Source of the DNA: Trileptium ribeirensis
Taxonomy: Eukaryota > Nematoda > Enoplea > Enoplida > Thoracostomopsidae
DNA: 64,000 nt
Assembly (NCBI GenBank): GCA_030248225.1
Contig: JASANE010000391.1
Coordinates: 1-64,000 of the forward strand
Reading direction: 5' to 3'
Position 1 is the first letter of the stretch. Each line of letters opens with the position of its first letter. The notes beneath the pieces were generated by a model, which worked only from the letters and a program-made list of their open reading frames with translations, was not told the DNA's origin and searched no databases. Both the position numbers and the translations under genes were made by a program. Positions 60,984 to 64,000 of the stretch are shown here, piece by piece.

Positions 60984-63616
60984 TCATGGGTTATATACCA
61001 TGTGTCAGACTTTAACTCAACAAATGGTGGATTTGTGGGTGGTAACTTAATGGTGATGGAGGATTGAATGGTGGTACATTTTGGTCAGTATGGCTGAGGT
61101 TCTCAGCGACCAGTGTGCGAATGGTAAAATGATACTGTATTATACTTCTGGACAACTTTTGGAACAGTGGGATTTAATGTATAATCACTCAATATAATTC
61201 TCCAACAGAAACATTAAACATTAAAAATAAGCAAATAACTGTCTGATCCGTTGATTAAATCATGAGTGACTAGCTGCAATTGAGTGATTGGTTTATTGAT
61301 AGATTGATTGACTGATTGCGATATTAATGTGGTACAAGATGGATATTTTGTAAATTTTTGTGTCTGCGGGGGGTGGGGGGTTATGTAACGCTGTATATGC
61401 CTAAGGCCTTTGTAGCCTGAAAGAACATAATCCCTAAGTCGTAATTTCAACCCAGAAGGTCTGTACATAAGCCTGTCAGTATTTGGCCTGTGTCTTCCTG
61501 TGCTCAGTTATTTTGTATGAATGGGTTGTCAGATTTTTTACATCATGCGTTTGTATATCAGGATTATTTTATTTATATTGGCAACATATATTCATTGTTG
61601 TTTATTTGTGTGCATGTGTTGTTATTTATAGTAGTACTAAACATGTGGATTATTAACGTGTAGGTATTTGTATGTATTTGCACGTGCGATACGCGCTTAT
61701 GTGATGTGTCTTTGTATGTTGGACCTTAATGTGCAGTCAACAAAAGCATTTTTAAGCTTACTAGATTTAAGGGCGTTTCCCAAAAGTAACCAATTTTTGG
61801 AACGTTTAGATAAATCAACTAGGTGATGGATAGGAGTAAGACCTCGATCTGGTACTTAAGCGGATACGCAATTTACATCAGGCCTCAGTCGGACTCAGAA
61901 GCTGCGCAACCAAGGAGAGTACAGTTCAGCCGTTTATGTATTTCATGTGTGTAGAGGCTATAATTTGGTGTGTGTGAACTAAACTATCCGCATTTTAAGT
62001 GTCACCCATTAAAGCCTTAGGAATAAGCTCATTAAATACAATAACCCTTCTTGCTCGCTTTGGTGTATTTTGTAGTAACCTGCTGTCACTTCGTGTGTAA
62101 TGTACTTAACACCCCTAGAACCATGTAGGTTACACATATATGTATAAATATACATACATATATATCCTATATTTATGTGCAACATGTTAAATTGATGAAT
62201 TTTAAATTTCTCTAAATCCTGTTATATATTCTGACCAATAACGCTTGTTTTTACGGCTCAACGAGATATTTCAAGCATCGTTTATCGTTTGACAATAACA
62301 CTACAAATAAGGTCAGTCGACATAATGACCCGACCATAATGACACTATATATTGAATCTATTCCTCTTTTATCAAAGCCGAAACATAATACAATGAAAGC
62401 TTAAAACAGGATGCCGAACAATCAAGAAATGAGCATTGGCAACAGGTATTTGAACAAAAGCAGTGACAAACTGGGAATATTAAAATTAAATAATGATAAA
62501 TCATACAATGCAAACAATAAAGTGAGCGCATATATATTTGATACCTGTATTGATACGATAACATACAAAACAAGCTACCCTGTCGGAAACACATACTATG
62601 TGTCAAGAACTTTCGTTTGAAAACGAAAAAGTTTTCTTCTTAAAAGAAGAATGTCACAGCAGTCATATTGCTATTAACAATAGAATTTATGCGCCTGGAC
62701 TACATATAATTATTTAAATATAAACTTTACGACGGTTCAGCATAATATATGGTTTTTGAAACATGTCAAATTATTTGACTTCAGCGTTTGCGAATATGCT
62801 GTCTATGAAATAGCAAGAATGAATACAGACCTGGTAAAGTTGATAATATAATTTTCGATGTCATCAATTCTCGGAATTCCTAAATGTTTTCATCTCAATT
62901 GTAGTCAACAAACCCGAGACGTTTGCTGCATGCCATTTTTGCCTGGCATGCAGACTCCAGCGGTCGGATCTGAAAAGGCTTTTATGACTATAACAGATAC
63001 GTGCAGTGCAGTGCAATTACAGCTTTAATGCACACTCTGACAGAAGGTGAAATCAATGTCACAGCCTGACGGCTGTGACAAAAACTGCAGAAGCATATTT
63101 ACTATGTACGAACATTCACATAAAAAGATGGATTGTAGAAATCACAGAACACACAGTAGGGTCTTTATGAGTTCAACTATAAAACAATAAACAAAATAAT
63201 GAACGAAGCAATTTATATCTCTCGCACTAGGCTCCATCAGTTATTTTAAAACAAAATAAGGAAACTACTACAATCCGGAAACTTAAAGAGAAATATTTCA
63301 GACAGCTAATACGCTATTAAAATTCGATACTTGAAAAAGTAACGGAAGCGACGGAAAGATTATTCGTGTTCTATTCGACTTTATGTGCTTTGTCCAAAGC
63401 CATAGAGCAGCAGCAGAATTATTTCAGCCGCAAGCATTTCCATTTCACCCTTTTCTAAATAGTTTTACTTTAACGAATGCGTTTGTGTGCTTAATCAGAG
63501 GTACATTGTGCTTAATTAGAGGTATCTTCAAGTTGATTTACAAAATATTCCCTAGATTTGTCTCTACATTTAATAGTAACAACAAATAAAGGCGTTTGTA
63601 GCAGCGTGTATTAACG
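60984..63616. other. No gene recognised
   Basis: AT-rich sequence with a G-rich spot (GGGGGGTGGGGGG at about 61368-61380) and an AT/CATA-rich stretch near 62150. Nothing coding could be supported. Confidence 0.45.
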
Positions 63617-63910
63617 TAAAACGCTATAAACCCTGAGTTTGTCGTGTGGCGTTTATTCGCGCTTGCGTTGTTATTTACTTGCTTGCAATGTTCTTTAAAC
63701 CACCGAGCTATCTATGATCTGTTGCTCGGTTCTTTAAAGAACATTGCAAGCTATTTGAATGACAACGCAAAACGCTATATACCCTGAGTTTGTCGTGTGG
63801 TGTTTATTCACGCTTGCATTGTTATTCACTCGCTTGGAATGTTCTTTAAAGAACCGAGCAACAGATCATAAATAGCTCAGTGGTTGGCTTAGGCGGATTT
63901 CATGCATATA
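63617..63910. repeat. Nested direct and inverted repeats, possible tRNA-like motif
   Basis: A unit of about 80 bp starting AAAACGCTATA and containing CCCTGAGTTTGTCGTGTGG occurs directly at about 63618 and 63768. Between them, GAGCTATCTATGATCTGTTG, then CTCGGTTCTTTAAAGAAC, is the inverse of GTTCTTTAAAGAACCGAGC, then AACAGATCATAAATAGCTC at 63841-63878. The last part reads on into TAGCTCAGTGGTTGGC, which resembles a tRNA box A. A weak box B follows. Confidence 0.7.
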
Positions 63911-64000
63911 ACCGGGGGCCTATCCCTTGCGCGCGTTGGAGCTTATCAAACATTACACGATACACAAATTAATTCGGGCACGAAAGAGTTTAAACTAGCG

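Noticed and set aside
63860..63925. Functional tRNA gene at the right end
   Set aside because: Box-A-like text is present, but the box B is degenerate and no acceptor stem pairs.

Overview
The window is a stretch of a large, AT-rich, intron-rich metazoan nuclear genome. This follows from split genes with GT-AG introns of 0.6-5 kb, BEL/Pao and Gypsy LTR retrotransposons, CR1/L2-like non-LTR remnants, tRNA-derived SINE-like sequences, MITE-like inverted-repeat elements and several tandem arrays. The organism is probably an invertebrate bilaterian. I could not place the phylum from sequence alone.

The main gene is a minus-strand orthologue of the SH2-domain tyrosine phosphatase SHP2 (PTPN11; corkscrew in flies). 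Twelve coding exons were assembled by eye between 36126 and 12234: N-SH2, C-SH2, a linker, the PTP domain, and a tail carrying a YTN tyrosine motif, a proline-rich motif and a TAA stop. The splice phases agree throughout. About 783 residues are covered and only the first few codons, upstream of position 36126, were not found. SHP2 acts downstream of receptor tyrosine kinases in Ras/ERK signalling, and every catalytic motif is intact here. A serine/glycine-rich insertion of about 74 residues lies between the WPD loop and the P-loop. The introns hold a deleted Gypsy element, two copies of a MITE family, a CR1/L2 fragment, a roughly 122-bp tandem array, a tRNA-Phe-like SINE head and a decayed duplicate of part of the first SH2 exon.

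The left end (1-11.5 kb) holds a 7.6-kb BEL/Pao element with near-identical 779/778-bp LTRs and perfect 5-bp target duplications. It sits inside a tRNA-like sequence and its polyprotein is broken by stops and frameshifts. A compound satellite with 89-bp and 190-bp periods sharing a 44-bp core lies just beyond the 3' end of the phosphatase gene.

The right half (36-64 kb) is gene-poor. Two minus-strand exons (52333-52474 and 50752-50876) clearly encode part of an EDEM2-type ER mannosidase-like protein; its other exons were not identified. The rest is repeats: a 12-unit ~107-bp array, a CR1/L2-like reverse transcriptase tail, two dispersed families near 38-41 kb, a TIR-bounded element at 48 kb, and a MITE at 60.8 kb whose second copy lies in inverted orientation at 0.7 kb. 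No CRISPR array, rRNA gene or convincing functional tRNA gene was seen.
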